Shown here: in pieces, positions 44,160-56,495 of the stretch
Layout of the letters: each line of letters begins with the position of its first letter
How positions within the stretch are numbered: position 1 is the stretch's first letter
DNA from: Panax quinquefolius
Taxonomy: Eukaryota; Streptophyta; Magnoliopsida; Apiales; Araliaceae
Assembly (NCBI GenBank): GCA_020205615.1
Contig: CM035152.1
Location: 150,340,166-150,404,165 of the forward strand
DNA: 64,000 nucleotides
Direction: 5' to 3'
Program-made: the position numbers and the translations under genes
Notes under the pieces: model-generated
Database searches by the model: none
Seen by the model: the letters and a program-made list of their open reading frames with translations, nothing else
What the model was told of the DNA's origin: nothing

Positions 44160-46857
44160 TGTGACGCCCCAAAATAGGTATACACAACACCCATTCTCGA
44201 GTCGCCAAATACATGGTACAAGAAGCAAAACTACAACTTCAATAATACAAATGTCGTGTGAAATACGACAATATATACTGTGAGTTTAAATATAATATTG
44301 TCTTCTAGACAATATCCACACGCAAATAAATCCCCATCATAATTATTGATACATTATTTTACAAAATGGTGAGGACTACTAAACAACTCTCTCTAGAACC
44401 TTCATTCTATACCCCTACTAGTACTACATTGCATTCTCGCCTCCCGAGAAGAAAAATGGAACAACAAGGAAAAGGGTGAGCTCAACTAGCCCAAAGAAAA
44501 GAATATTATGACTAAGATAATATACAACAAATTATCGTTAGTCTTCAACAGGAAAAATCGATAGAATACAATGAGGCAATAAGTTTGGATCAATATTCGC
44601 AATGAAATAATAATTCATAGAAGAGTTACGTAGAGAATGAAATCTACTACAATCTATGAATTTAACGATCCATCATCAATATTTTATCCTGTAACATCAA
44701 TCAATATTCATCTCAAATCAAATATTCATCTTTGCACTACAGAACCAAAGATATTCATCAATCGGTCATGTTCATCTCAACACTGCTCATCTTTTGCACT
44801 AAAGGCCAAAGATATTCATCGATCGGTCATGTTCATTTAAACACTTGTTCATCTTTTGCTACAGCCAAAGATATTCTTCAAATCATTCATCTTTTACTAC
44901 TGGGCCAAAGATATTCAATAATATCATCATTTAAGACCGAGGATGATGAAAAATATTTTAAAGAACGCGAATCCAAAGAAACAAAATAACAAGGATTAAG
45001 GATTAAGGATTAGTACTTTGTTTTATCCATGTCCAACAATACCTCAAAAATAATCATAGTGGTGTAAAATTCAAGAATGATCAAAACATGGATACAATCA
45101 AAGCTAGTATCCGTAATAGATATTTTGAACGAAAAGAAGAAATTTTATTTTTCTATTGAATAGTGCCGATATCGTGAATAGTGTCGATATCGTGAATAAT
45201 CTTAAGTATACGTGAATAAACTCAGGCAGACACCAAAAGATAGAAATTCCACAAAAACATCTTCACGCTTCATGAATAGTACTCGTGAATAAGAACTCGT
45301 GAATAGTAACTCATGAATAGTAACTCGTGAATAGTAACTCATGAATAAGTAACCCCACATGAAAAAGTTCCAAATTTGATAAAACTTGGATCAACATTTC
45401 AAAGATAATGATATTGAAGAAATAATATCATTACTGAAAAAAAATAATATCCCTTACCTCAAAGAATCAAGATGCCTTGGAAGGAAAGGTCTCAAGTGAT
45501 CTTGAATGAAACTTATCTTGAACAAAGAACTCTCAAAGTATCTAAATACTCACAAAATACGCCAATAATATAGAGAGAAGAGAAAACTTTGTTTCTCGTG
45601 TGATTTTCAATTCTAACTTAGCCTCTATTTATAGGAAAATGTTAAGACGCAAGCAAGCGGACTTAACTCAAGAACTTTGATGGCTTTACTCTGCTACTAT
45701 TCCCACCCACCACATTTGAAAATTCAATTGAGCACATTTCTCACCAACCAAAAGTGGGGCCCTTGAATTCTAGAATTTTCCACCAAAATCATTTATAACC
45801 TAATTTCCTAATCAATCACCTCTTAAAATTCATAATAAATTATACGCTCATTTTAACGGTTCAAAATTTGTGGACATATACTCAACTTATATATGTATAA
45901 CATATCCAAAAATTACAACGATCCAACGGTCGGATTAAATATTATAACTCACACAATAAAGTCAGTAATAACAATCGATTTGATCTTTTAATACCTCCAA
46001 TCCGACAAAATACAAATAAAACATCTCAAAGATTAATTCCTTCATTAATAACCACATAAATAAATCCATCATTTATATTCATATAAAATAAATATTTCCT
46101 TATCATATGAATCAATAATTAATTATTCACAAATAATATTACGTAATCACATTTATGATGACCAGTTGCTTCTCAGAAAGAGGGGCTTTCAATAAGGATC
46201 TCTCCTCATGGGCGCCGCAATTAGGTGACCAAACCTCTCCTTAGATGTAACCTTCTAGACATTGCCAATAATGTTATCTAATAATATTATTCAAATAATA
46301 TGAATTATTGATCCGATAATGGGAAATCATGCATGCGGTGACAATTATTGAAACAACAATAATATAAAATACCAACGAACAATTATTGAATCAATAAAAT
46401 AAACTATTGAATAAGAACTCACCGTAATAATTATTGAGTAGTGCCTTCTTACGTATTTAATCAATAATTGGTGCAATACTCTGTGCTTCTTGCTTAACAA
46501 CGCCAGATTAGTGTGTTTTAACCACCGGGTATTCCAACAAAGATAATCTGTAATAACTACGCCAAGTTATTTTTAAACAACTTATATTTGTCGCTTTCCT
46601 CATCCAATCGCTTTCAAGTTATGGGGCCACACACATGGTCGCTCTGCCACATATGTAATATTCTCCGACGATTTAAATATTCCACGACCAAACGAATATT
46701 CCCCGACAAAAATGAATATTTTATAACCACTTGCTTATTCTGAAATATTTGCGTATTTTACCCCTAACTATCCACATTAATCACATCAACCCTTACTATT
46801 TCAAAATAATAAATAAAGGAAATTCCTTTTTATTTAAAAAAATTTCGGGGTCTTACA
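44160..46857 (-). repeat. 5' LTR (L6)
   Basis: TGTGACGCCCCAAAATAGG to TTTCGGGGTCTTACA, 2698 bp. It includes CAAAGATATTCATC units (44690-44910), GTGAATAGTAAC units (45160-45350), a TATA complement at 45625-45633, the conserved block 46160-46263 and a palindrome ATATTGTCTTCTAGACAATAT near 44304-44324. Confidence 0.92.
45625..45633 (-). promoter_or_regulatory. LTR TATA box
   Basis: Complement of CTATTTATA, same context as the other copies. Confidence 0.55.
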
Positions 46858-47213
46858 CTGGTTCCATTTTTTATTATTTTGTTGGAACATCCTGTCTGTG
46901 CAGATTATGCATGACCTAGTTCTATTCTTTATTATTCAGTTGGAATATCCTGTCTGTGCGGATTACGCATGATCTGGTTTCATTCTTTATTATTCTATTG
47001 GGAATAACCTGTATATGCATAATACCGTATACCTAGTGAATATCCTTTGTATTCATTTCTAATTAAATTGTTGGAATAACCTGTATACGCGGACTACCGC
47101 ATGCATGGTGAAATTCTTCTGTTATTCCATTCTTTATTATTCTCATTGGAATAATGCATGCATCATGCGAACTCACTGCATGCTTAGGGGTGAAAATCCA
47201 TTTGCGATTTTGT
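46858..47213 (+). mobile_element. Tekay LTR fragment (L7): array only
   Basis: A plus-oriented piece of the ~67-bp array (about five units, from CTGGTTCC to GGGTGAAAATCC), abutting the end of the minus-oriented LTR. It is probably the remains of an LTR into which the element at 38507-46857 inserted. Confidence 0.75.
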
Positions 47214-47236
47214 ATATATATATATATATATATATT
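47213..47236. repeat. (TA)n microsatellite
   Basis: About 12 TA units at the junction of the LTR fragment and the copia-3 leader. Confidence 0.9.
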
Positions 47237-47442
47237 TTTTGTAATTATATATATACATTAACGATTGCATATTCTTTTTACTAAGATAATATGCTAATAA
47301 CATAAATATAAGAATATTTATATTATTTATATTTGCACTTTATCGCCACTTGAAGTCGTGATTTAGTTTATTTTTTATATATATCATACATGTAATTATT
47401 TATTTTTTTAATAAATAATAATCGTGTTTTAACCTAGAATAG
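47237..47442 (+). other. Copia-3 leader
   Basis: AT-rich leader up to the gag ATG; no other feature seen. Confidence 0.5.
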
Positions 47443-48094
47443 ATGGCAAACTTGGCAAAAATAGATTTCTCTATTTTGAAAATCTCTGGAGACAACTATT
47501 TGGCTTGGGCACTTGATGCGGAATTACACCTTAGTGCAAATGAGTTAGAAACGACCATTGAATCAGGAAATACAGCAACTTCGGCACAAAATGCAGAAGC
47601 CATAATTTTTCTTCATCACCATATTGATGAAGGATTAAAGACTGAGTATTTAACAGTTAAAGATCCTTTGTCTTTATGGACACAACTGAAGGAAAGATTT
47701 GATCACCAAAAATTGGTTGTTCTCCCTAATGCCAAATTTGAGTGGCTTAATTTAAGGCTACAAGATTACAAATCAATTACGGAATATAGTTCCAATGTTT
47801 ATAAAATAACCTCTACTTTGGCTTTATGTGGAGATCCAGTTTTTGAAACCCAAATGTTAGAGAAAACGCTCTCAACTTTTCATCCCACCAACATGATTCT
47901 GTCACAACAATATAGACAGAGTAAGTTCACAAAGTTCAGTGACTTATTGTCTATCCTCCTTGTTGCAGAAAAGAATAATGAATTGTTGTTGAAAAACCAT
48001 CAAGTACGGCCAACGGGTGCTACCCCATTACCAGGTATTAACAGCATGTCATTCCAGCAGAATAAACGTGACAATAGATGGTCATATAATAAGA
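47443..48094 (+). pseudogene. Copia-3 gag, N-terminal part
   Basis: ATG at 47443 opens an uninterrupted 217-codon stretch with the copia Gag pattern: FSILKISGDNYLAWALD, then FLHHHIDEGLKTEYL, LWTQLKERFDHQK and YKITSTLALCGDPVFE (UBN2-type Gag, PF14223). The last residues before the insertion are RDNRWSYNK. The solo LTR at 48095 creates an artificial stop; the true frame resumes at 51031. It formed virus-like particles around the RNA. Confidence 0.88.
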
Positions 48095-49195
48095 TGTGAC
48101 GCCCCTAAAATTGGTATACATCACCCATCTTGAGTCGCCAAATACATGGTACAAAATTCAAATACAACTTAATAATACAGCTGTCGTGTAAAATACGAAA
48201 AAATATAAACTAAGAGTTTTGATAAGAATATTGTCATCTAGACAATATCCACACTCAATGGAGTCCTAATTACATTTGATGTCACACTATTTAATAGAAT
48301 AGTGAGGACTACTAATACGATCATCTGGACTATCACTCCGTTCCTCGACTAGTTCCGGCTACGTTCTCATTTCCTGAAGAGAACAGTGAAAGAAAGGGTG
48401 AGCTCAACTAGCCCAATAAGAAATATTATGACTAAGATAATGCAGAATAAATTATCTTTAGCCTTCAACAGTGTTAAACTGATAAAATATAACAAACATC
48501 AAGTTTAACTGCAGCGGAACAAGGAATCCATTAAAAGAGTCAAGTAGAGAATAAAATCTACTATCTTTTATGATTTAAAAATGTTTTTCATCACTTTTAT
48601 CGCTGAGACTCAGCTTAATAAATAATCCACATCATCCCTGCACTACGGCCAAGGATATTCATTAGTATCACGACCACAAATTATTCATGCACTACGGGCC
48701 AAGGATAATCGTGTATTCATCAATGGTCATGATCATGCTAACAACTGTCCATCAATACACTACGAGCCAATGAGGACTTTTACCACATCATTTGTAACAT
48801 TACGATTATGATTACACCGAATAATCCCTGGTCATAATCATACCAGGTCCATCTATGCACTACAGGCCACAGATGACATTCAACAAAATATAAACATGAG
48901 GATGATGACAATGATATCAGAATTCAATTAAAAAAGGTCAAGAATTAATTTATCCAGGAACCAATAACGTCCAAATTGTCAACATGATACTACTTTGTGG
49001 AGTAAAATTCAAGAAAGCTCAGAAGAATATATCCACGAAAAGATACTGGATGAAGCGCAAATATCCAGGATATTCTACTAATTTCATGGAGTATAGAATC
49101 CAAAAATTTAACCAACTGAGTATAATAGAATATATGAAACTGCAAATGGATTTTCACCCGTCATGCGGTAATCCACGTATACAGATCATTTTCAC

Positions 49196-49625
49196 AATTT
49201 AATAAGGAATGAATACAAAGGATCATTCACCATGCATGTGGTAATCCACATAGACAGATTATTCTAACAAAATAATAAGGAATGGAATAACAGAAGAATT
49301 CACCATGCATGCGATAGATCGCACTGACAGGTTAGTCCCAACAGAATAATAAATAATGGAACCAGGTTATGCGTAAACGCATAGACAAGATATTCCGACA
49401 GAATAATAAAGAATGGAATCAGGTCATGCGTAAATGCACAGACAGGATATTCTGACAGAATAATAAAGAATGGAACCAGGTCATGAGTAAACGCATGCAC
49501 GATGTGATATTTCGGACGAATAATAAAGAATAGAATAATAGAAGAATTTTACCATGTATGCGGTACTTCGCATAGACAGGTTACTCCAACATAATAATAA
49601 AGAATGGAACAACAGCTCTTATGAG
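49196..49625 (-). repeat. ~67-bp tandem array in LTR leader (7 units)
   Basis: Units with AATAATAAAGAATGGAA(C/T) on the plus strand; the minus-strand frame 49300-49500 is a repeat translation. Confidence 0.75.
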
Positions 49626-49919
49626 TATTTGAAAGAAAATAATTCTCTTCATGAATACAAAAGAAATAATACCCCTTACTAGTATTGAAAGAAAATAATT
49701 CTCTTCATGAATACGAAAGAAATAATACCCCTTACTTGTACAACAAATAATATCCCTTACCTTATAAAGAAGAGTATTCCGACTGGTAGGGCGAGGATAT
49801 TCTTGAAGAAAACTTGCACTACGCTCAAAGCTTTCTTAAACTCTAAAGAAATACGCTCAAGATTATAGAAGAAGAATTCTCTGAACTTCTGGTGTGATTT
49901 CAATTCTAACTAAGCATCC

Positions 49920-49927
49920 TATTTATA
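49920..49927 (-). promoter_or_regulatory. LTR TATA box
   Basis: Complement of TATTTATA. Confidence 0.55.
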
Positions 49928-51030
49928 AGAAAATAGAAAGGATACTATGCAATAAAATATAATATAATATATATATATATTATTTAAAATCTAATAAAAC
50001 AATTAACTTTATAAAAGTATTCTGTTTTATATAAAAAGATTTTACTATGGAAAACACTATGCAGGCACTATGCAACACTATGCATAATAAAATATAATAT
50101 ATTCTATTTATAGTCTAATAAAACAAATAACTTTATAAAAGTATTATGTTTTATATAAAAAGATTTTACTATGCAAAACACTATGCATAATAGAATATAA
50201 TATATTCTATTTATAGTCTAATAAAATAAATAACTTTATAAAAGTATTCTATTTTATATAAAAAGCTTTTCTATTTTATTACATTAATAATACTAATAAA
50301 ACAAAATTGATATATATAATATATGTATATATAAATTTTTGTGACTTCATAAAAAGACACAATATATTTAACAACATTTATTATCATTATTATAATTTAC
50401 AATATTAATCGACTGTGTCGTTCCTGGAAAGAGGGCTTTCTAATAAGGATTTCTCCTATCAGCGCGAATTAGGTGACCAAACCTCTCCTCATGTAAACTT
50501 CTAGACATCGTTAATATTGTAAATAATAATATTAATAACTCTGTCATCTCAATTATTGATTTAATAATATATAAACTATCAACAATAATTGAATCAAATA
50601 ACGTGAGATACTATGCAACAATTCATCGTAGCAATAATTGAACAAAACCGAGTGACTTCTCACGTAAGCATCAATAATCAATACCGTGTGCTACTACGCA
50701 ACCACGCCAGACATCATTCTTTTAACACCGGTGTTTTTCAATAGTTAACGGTAAAACTTCCGCCATTATTTTCATAAAAATATTTTTGTCATTTTATCAA
50801 TCCGACAATAATTCCATTGTGGGGTCCACCAAAGATTGTGCGGTCGTACGAATATTCCCTATTAAAACGAATATTCTCCGACCAATCAAATATTATATAA
50901 TAACTTGTGTACTTTGTCAAATTTATAAATATTACCCACAACTATAACATTATATCAAATCCACACTATAATATTCAAAAAAATATTTTGAGAAATTTAA
51001 ATCTTTATTCATAAAATTTGGGGTCTCACA

Positions 51031-51402
51031 TAAGAAGCCTTGGGGACGAAAGAATAAACGAGGTTATCGTAACAACAAATTCCAGAACCGCGATAATTCA
51101 GGCCACTAGAAGTGGCAAGCGTCTGGGTCGGGTAAAAATTAAGAAAATGCATCACCGATAAAGAACAAACCAGATGTTTGTTTTAGTGTGGGATGAATGG
51201 GCATTGGTCGCGTACCTGTCGTACGCCGAGGCATCTGGTTAATTTATTCCAGGAGTCTCAAAAGAACAAAGTAATGGAGGAAGAAACAAACTTTGTTAAT
51301 CATCAATTGGATATTGTTGATGTTCCACCAATGACCAACAATGAGGAAAAGGTTGTTGATATTACTGAACCTTCTGAAAGTATATTTTGGGATATCGTTT
51401 AA
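51031..51402 (+). pseudogene. Copia-3 gag, C-terminal part with zinc knuckle
   Basis: Continues the gag frame with PWGRKNKRGYRNN, an in-frame TAG near 51109, and the knuckle CFSVGMNGHWSRTC near 51180-51222, whose second cysteine is Val. It is followed by RTPRHLVNLFQES and an acidic tail to a stop at 51402. The GHWSRTCRTPRHLV wording is typical of one plant copia group and ties this part to the N-terminal gag. Confidence 0.85.
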
Positions 51403-52174
51403 TTATTGTTTTAATTAAACACCATGCATGTATAATATTATTTGTTTTCATTCTATATGTGGTATGTGTTTCTTATTAATAAAATTATAAATGAAATATA
51501 ACTTTTCTTATTTATGCTTTTATATGTGTCAGACCATCTTTAATGAATATCTTCTCATCACTTCTACTATTTCTAAAAAATAGAATATCCTAGAAAAACT
51601 TCATTCAATTTCTTTTGGATTATATACTATAAAAATTAGAGCAATTGAGTCTCATACTGTTATAATTCCAAAAATCCTAGACCCCAAATCCTTTATGCTT
51701 TGGCATGAAAGACTCGGTCATCCTGGTACTTCTATGATGCATCGCATTATTGAAAATTCTATTGGTTATCCTCTCAAAAATGAGAAGGTTTTTCCTAGTA
51801 GTGAATTTCCTTGTGCTGCGTGTTCTCGAGGAAAATTAATTGCACGACCATCAATGTTTAAGGCTAACTTACCTACCTCGATTTGGGGTCATGCAATTCT
51901 TCATGTTACAACCATCATTCGAGTAAGACCAATGACTCTTCATAAATTTTTTCCTCTACAGTTAGTTCTTGGACAGACACCCAATATATCACACTTTCGA
52001 GTTTTTGGAAGTACAGTATATGTTCCAATTGCACCTCCACAAAGAACTAAAATGGGAGCCCAACGAAAAATAGGTATTTATGTTGATTTTGATTCTCCTT
52101 CTATTATCAGATATCTTGAGCCTTTAACTGGAGATATTTTTACTGCATGTTATGTAGATTGTCATTTTGATTAG
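51403..52174 (+). pseudogene. Copia-3 integrase, catalytic core deleted
   Basis: After a stretch with no readable protease, GLYTIKIRAIESHTV leads into LWHERLGHPGTSMMHRI...CAACSRGKLI (GAG-pre-integrase zinc site, about 51700-51850). After RPSMFKA the frame jumps straight to NLPTSIWGHAILHVT, RPMTLHKFFPLQLVLGQ and YVPIAPPQRTKMGAQ, the post-core region. The whole DDE core is missing in frame. Stop at 52172-52174. Confidence 0.85.
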
Positions 52175-53862
52175 AAGGAGGGAAAGTTTTAAATAAAAAA
52201 CGCTCTGAGATATCATGGAATACATTAGAATTAAATTCACTTGATTATCGTACAAGACAATGTGAAATTGAAGTTCAAAGAATTATTTATTTATAAAATA
52301 TTGCAAATTAAATGCCAGATGAATTTAATGATGCTAGAAAATTGATAAAATCATATACACCTGCAGTGAATACTCCAGTAGAGATAGAAATACCTATTGA
52401 AAAATCAATTTCTGAAGAATTGACAAATAAGGTAATATAAGAATTTAAACCATGCCAGAAGTGTGGAAGACCGATTGGTGTAAAAGATACTGTACCACGA
52501 AAATCAAAAGCAAATAAGGGAATCCTAGAAGGAATACCCGCTCCAGAAGTAGCACATATTCCAAGAGCAGGAATAGCCCCAGAAGAGGTTCAAAATCTCA
52601 GTGAAGGGATAAGAGATGAACACCAAGAGATCTCAATAAATTATGTACAGGATGAGAAAATATGGGATCGAAACAAAGTCATGATTGACGATATATTTGC
52701 TTTCTTTATAGCATTAGATATTACTTTGATTCCTGACACGGATTCTGAACCACAAAACGTGGAAGAATGTCGGAAAAGAAAGGATTGGCCAAAATGGAAA
52801 GATGTTATTCAAACTGAGCTACAATCTCCATTAAAAAGAGAAGTATTTGGACCAGTAGTCCAAACACCACTGGGTGTAATCCCGGTTGGAAACAAATGGA
52901 TATTTGTATGAAAATGAAATGAGAAAAATGAAATTGTGAGATATAAAGCCCAACTTGTAGCTCAAGGGTTTTTCACAAAAACCCAATATTGATTATCAGG
53001 ATACAGACTCTCCAGTACGTAATGGGTGGAGTCACTTTTCGCTTTCTGATAGGTATGACACCCATGGAAGGTTTGGAAACACGTCTGATGGATATTGCAA
53101 CAGCATACCTATATAGCTCACTTGACAGTGAGATTTATATGAGAATCCCTGAAGGATTGAAAATGGTTGAATCACAAAGACCTAGTCACATATATTCAAT
53201 CAAGTTAAAACGCTCATTATATAGGTTGAAACTGTCTGGTCGTATGTGGTATAATCGACTTAGTTATTATTTAATAAAAGATGGATATATAAATGATCAT
53301 ATCTGTCCATATGTTTTTATTAAGAAATCACAAAGTAATTTTTCCATCATTGCTGTATATGTGGATGCTTTGAATTTTGTAGGTACTCCTGAAGAACTCA
53401 CAAGAACTACTACTTATTTAAAAGATGAATTTGAAATGAAAGATCTTAGAAAGACAAAATTCTATTTGGGAATACAAGTGAAGCATTTAACATCTGGAAT
53501 TTTTATTCATCAATCCACATATGCTGAAAATATTCTCAGTCGTTTTCATATCGATAAAGCTCATCCTTTGACTACCCCGATGGCTGTTCGATCTTTAGAA
53601 GTTGATAAAGATCTATTTCGGCCTCTAGAAAGCGGGTAAGAAGTTCTTGGACCTGAAGTTCCATACCTAAGTGTAATGGAAGAAGTTCTTGGACCTGAAG
53701 TTCCATACCTAAGTGCAATAGGTGCTCTTATGTATCTTGCAAACTGTACACGACCTGATATTACTTTTGCTGTCAACTTGTTAGCAAGATACAGTTCTTC
53801 TCCGACTAAGAGACATTGGGATGGGATCAAACACATTTTGAGATACCTCCGTGGAAGTATTG
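52175..53862 (+). pseudogene. Copia-3 linker, reverse transcriptase and partial RNase H
   Basis: A linker with stops at about 52295-52440 (KPCQKCGRPIG motif) is followed by KDWPKWKDVIQTEL and GNKWIFV (52681-52911), a frame change, LMDIATAYLYSSLDSEIYM, SLYRLKLSGRMWYNRLS, and a catalytic box YVDA where YVDD is expected (near 53360). Then FEMKDLRKTKFYLGIQV and the start of RNase H, YLANCTRPDITFAVNLLARY, ending at YLRGS where the Tekay LTR inserts at 53863. A 42-bp in-frame tandem duplication lies at 53641-53724. Confidence 0.88.
53641..53724 (+). repeat. 42-bp tandem duplication in copia-3 pol
   Basis: AAGTTCTTGGACCTGAAGTT and the following 22 bp occur at 53641 and again at 53683, with one or two base differences (GTGTAATG against GTGCAATA). 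Fourteen codons, in frame. Confidence 0.9.
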
Positions 53863-54759
53863 TGTGAGACCTCGAATTTTATGAAATAAAAGTATTCAAT
53901 TTTTCTATTTTGGTGAATAGTTAAATTGATAAAAGTTTAAAGTTAAGGGTGACATTTGAAAATTTTTCAAAGTAAGCAAGTTGTCATAAAATAATCGGTG
54001 GTAAAATACGTGTGGTTGCATAGTAGCACAAGGTATTGATTATTAATGCTTACATGAGAAGTCACTCATTTTGATTCAATTATTGTCGATATTTTATATA
54101 TTATTAAATCAATAATTGAGATAACAAAGTTATTAATATTATTATTTGCAATATTAACGATGTCTAGAAGTTCTGCTAAGGAGAGGTTTGGTCACCTAAT
54201 TGAGCGCCAATAAGGAGAAATCCTTATTGGAAAGCCCCCTCTTTCCTGAGAACGACCTGGTCGATTAATAGTGTGAATTATAATAATGATGAAGAAGTTT
54301 TGTTTTATTAGTATTATTAATGTAATAAAATAGAAAAGCTTTTTATATAAAACAGAATACTTTTATAAAGTTATTAATTTTATTAGACTATAAATAGAAT
54401 ATATTATATTCTATTATGCATAATTTTTTGCATAGTAAAATCTTTTTATATAAAACAGAATACTTTTATAAAGTTATTTGTTTTATTAGATAATAATTAT
54501 AATATATTATATTTTATTATGCGTAGTGTTTGCATATAAGGCTCGCATAGTGTTTTGCATAGTAAAATCTTTTTTTATATAAAAACGAAATACTTTTATA
54601 AAGTTATTCATTTTATTAGATTATAAATAGAATATATTATATTTTATTTAAAAGATTTTGTTTTAATAGAATATTTTATAGTAAACCAATCTGGACCGTC
54701 TGCTTTAAAGTAAATCAATCTGGACCGTCAGAATTAGTTACTATTCAGATCCATTCTCT

Positions 54760-54767
54760 TATAAATA
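54760..54767 (+). promoter_or_regulatory. LTR TATA box
   Basis: TATAAATAGAAGTTCATTCC context, 0.9 kb into the LTR. Confidence 0.6.
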
Positions 54768-54929
54768 GAAGTTCATTCCTTCATTATTTCTTACTTAATT
54801 CAATTGAAACTCTGAGAGAGAAACTATAGAGAGAGAAGAAAGAAAAGTATTCTCTACTTCACTATTCCTATATCCAGGATTTGTTTGTAAGGTAAGGTAT
54901 TATTATTTTTTGTATTCATGAAGAGAACT

Positions 54930-55440
54930 TATGTTATTCCATTCTTTATTATTACATTGGAATAACTTTTGTATCACGTGACTACCCTATATACGGTGAA
55001 ATTCTTCTATTATTCCATTCCTTGTTATTATTATGTTGGAATAACTTTTGTTTATGCAATCTTTCGCATACATGGTGAAATTCTTCTATTATTCTATCGG
55101 AATATCCTACTTGTGCGTTCTGCATGACACAGTTCCATTATTTATTATTTTGTTGGAATATCCTGCATTTGGCATGTAATTACGCTTTGACTTTGTTCCG
55201 CTTCTTTATTATTCATTGGAATATCCTCGTCTGCATACAATTTACGCTGACTGGTTCCATTCTTTATTATTACGCTGAGAATAACTTTTCATCGTATTAT
55301 CTATCGCGTGCATGGTGAATTCTTCAGTTATTCCATTCTTTATTATTCTGTTGGAATAACCTTTCTATGTGGATTACCACATGCATGGTGAATGATCATT
55401 TGTATTCATTCCTTATTAAATTATGGAAATGATTTGTTTA
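54930..55440 (+). repeat. ~67-bp tandem array in LTR leader
   Basis: Seven to eight diverged units; frame 55124-55318 is a repeat translation. Confidence 0.72.
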
Positions 55441-56495
55441 ATAAAAGCATTGGACTGATGAAAATCATGGGTATATGTAGTAATAGTAAGTGTTATGATA
55501 AGTTATGTTGGTTATTATGTAAAAACATGAAAGTTTCTTAGAAATCACAAAGGGTTGAAAATCAGATTTTGGTGAAAATAGAATATGAAATTCAACTAGC
55601 CATATCTCCTATTATATTTCTAATTTTTGAGTGTGGTCAAGTTCAAGAGTTAGATGTATAAGTTTTCTAACTTATCCAAGTGGAATCACTGTAAAAGGTG
55701 TTATAGATTTTCGTGTGGACTGATTTTAACAAAGGAGTCAAAAGCTGCAAATTACAAAAAGGCTACTACCTAGAAGTTTAAAAGGGCATTTTCGGATACT
55801 TAGTTTGTGAAATAAATTCCTACCTTTTGGGACATGAAAATATATGGTATAAAGTACATCCTGTCCAAAAATGAGCTCATTCCGACTTAAAATGAGCAAG
55901 TTATGACTATTTCAATATTTAGGTTTTTTCGACGAAAAATGTTATAACCGAAGTTCTATAATTTCGATGACCATGAAATTTAAACTGGAAGCTCACATTA
56001 ACATGTGTAAGATCCTGCCAAGATTTGGGAATTTCTGGAGTTAAACTTGAGGTAGCTAATTTCTTAAGGAATTAATTTGAAATTGATTTATGAAAAATAG
56101 TAAATGAATTTTAAAATTTGAGAAAAATATATGTTCAATATGGGATTATATTACGCTAAATCCCGAAAAGAAATATTTTTGGGACCGATTTGGTATTTTC
56201 ATGAAAATGCACTAGTTATGAGTATATGAGTTAAATATGTTATGTGAAGTTGAAAATTGGTAAATAGGATTTTATGGCTTGGGAATCCTATATAGGGTAT
56301 ATACAAATTTTTGATAAGGGATTTGATCATTGGTGATGAAATCTTATGAGTATGGCATTTTGAATGATTAAATGCATTATTTGGTAAAGTGTAAACAATT
56401 AAAATAAATTGTTTATAAGTTTAAGAAATAATTAAAATATGGTTATAATATTAATGATATTAGATTATGAGATTATTAAGTGATTGATAACATTG
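55441..56495 (+). other. 1.05-kb LTR segment without match in sister LTRs
   Basis: It lies where the solo LTR 5654-9844 has the TACTATTCAC array (7575-8040). AT-rich, no supported frame, no terminal repeats seen. It contains phrases such as GAGCTCATTCCGACTTAAAA and AGTTATGACTATTTC that look like LTR or untranslated sequence of another gypsy element. May be a recombination-borne replacement. Confidence 0.5.

Larger units (their letters stand above)
38507..46857 (-). mobile_element. Tekay-type Ty3/gypsy element with both LTRs, one truncated
   Basis: On the minus strand: 5' LTR 46857-44160, PBS 44159-44147, gag, protease, RT/RNase H remnants, integrase, tail, PPT 40147-40134, 3' LTR 40133-38507. 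The order RT, RNase H, integrase is gypsy. The sequence GACGAAATTTCATAAGGAG before the 3' LTR is the usual Tekay/Del 3' signature. The 3' LTR lacks its terminal 1.07 kb. Coding regions are degraded throughout. Confidence 0.88.
48095..51030 (-). mobile_element. Solo Tekay-type LTR (L8), TSD taaga
   Basis: TGTGACGCCCCTAAAATTGG to TTGGGGTCTCACA, 2936 bp, with perfect duplications taaga at 48090-48094 and 51031-51035. The copia-3 gag frame is continuous across it. It holds a seven-unit ~67-bp array at 49196-49625 (minus sense), a TATA at 49920-49927, a (TATATAAAAAGATTTTACTA)-rich region at 49950-50300, and the conserved block 50417-50510. Confidence 0.95.
38233..53862 (+). mobile_element. Copia-3: Ty1/copia element split by three insertions
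   Basis: Own pieces: probable 5' LTR about 38233-38478, PBS 38479-38492, leader 47237-47442, gag 47443-48094 and 51031-51402, integrase remnants 51403-52174, RT/RNase H 52175-53862. The interruptions are the Tekay element 38507-46857, the LTR piece 46858-47213 and the solo LTR 48095-51030. The 3' end is cut at 53863 by another Tekay element and presumably continues beyond the window. Confidence 0.82.
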
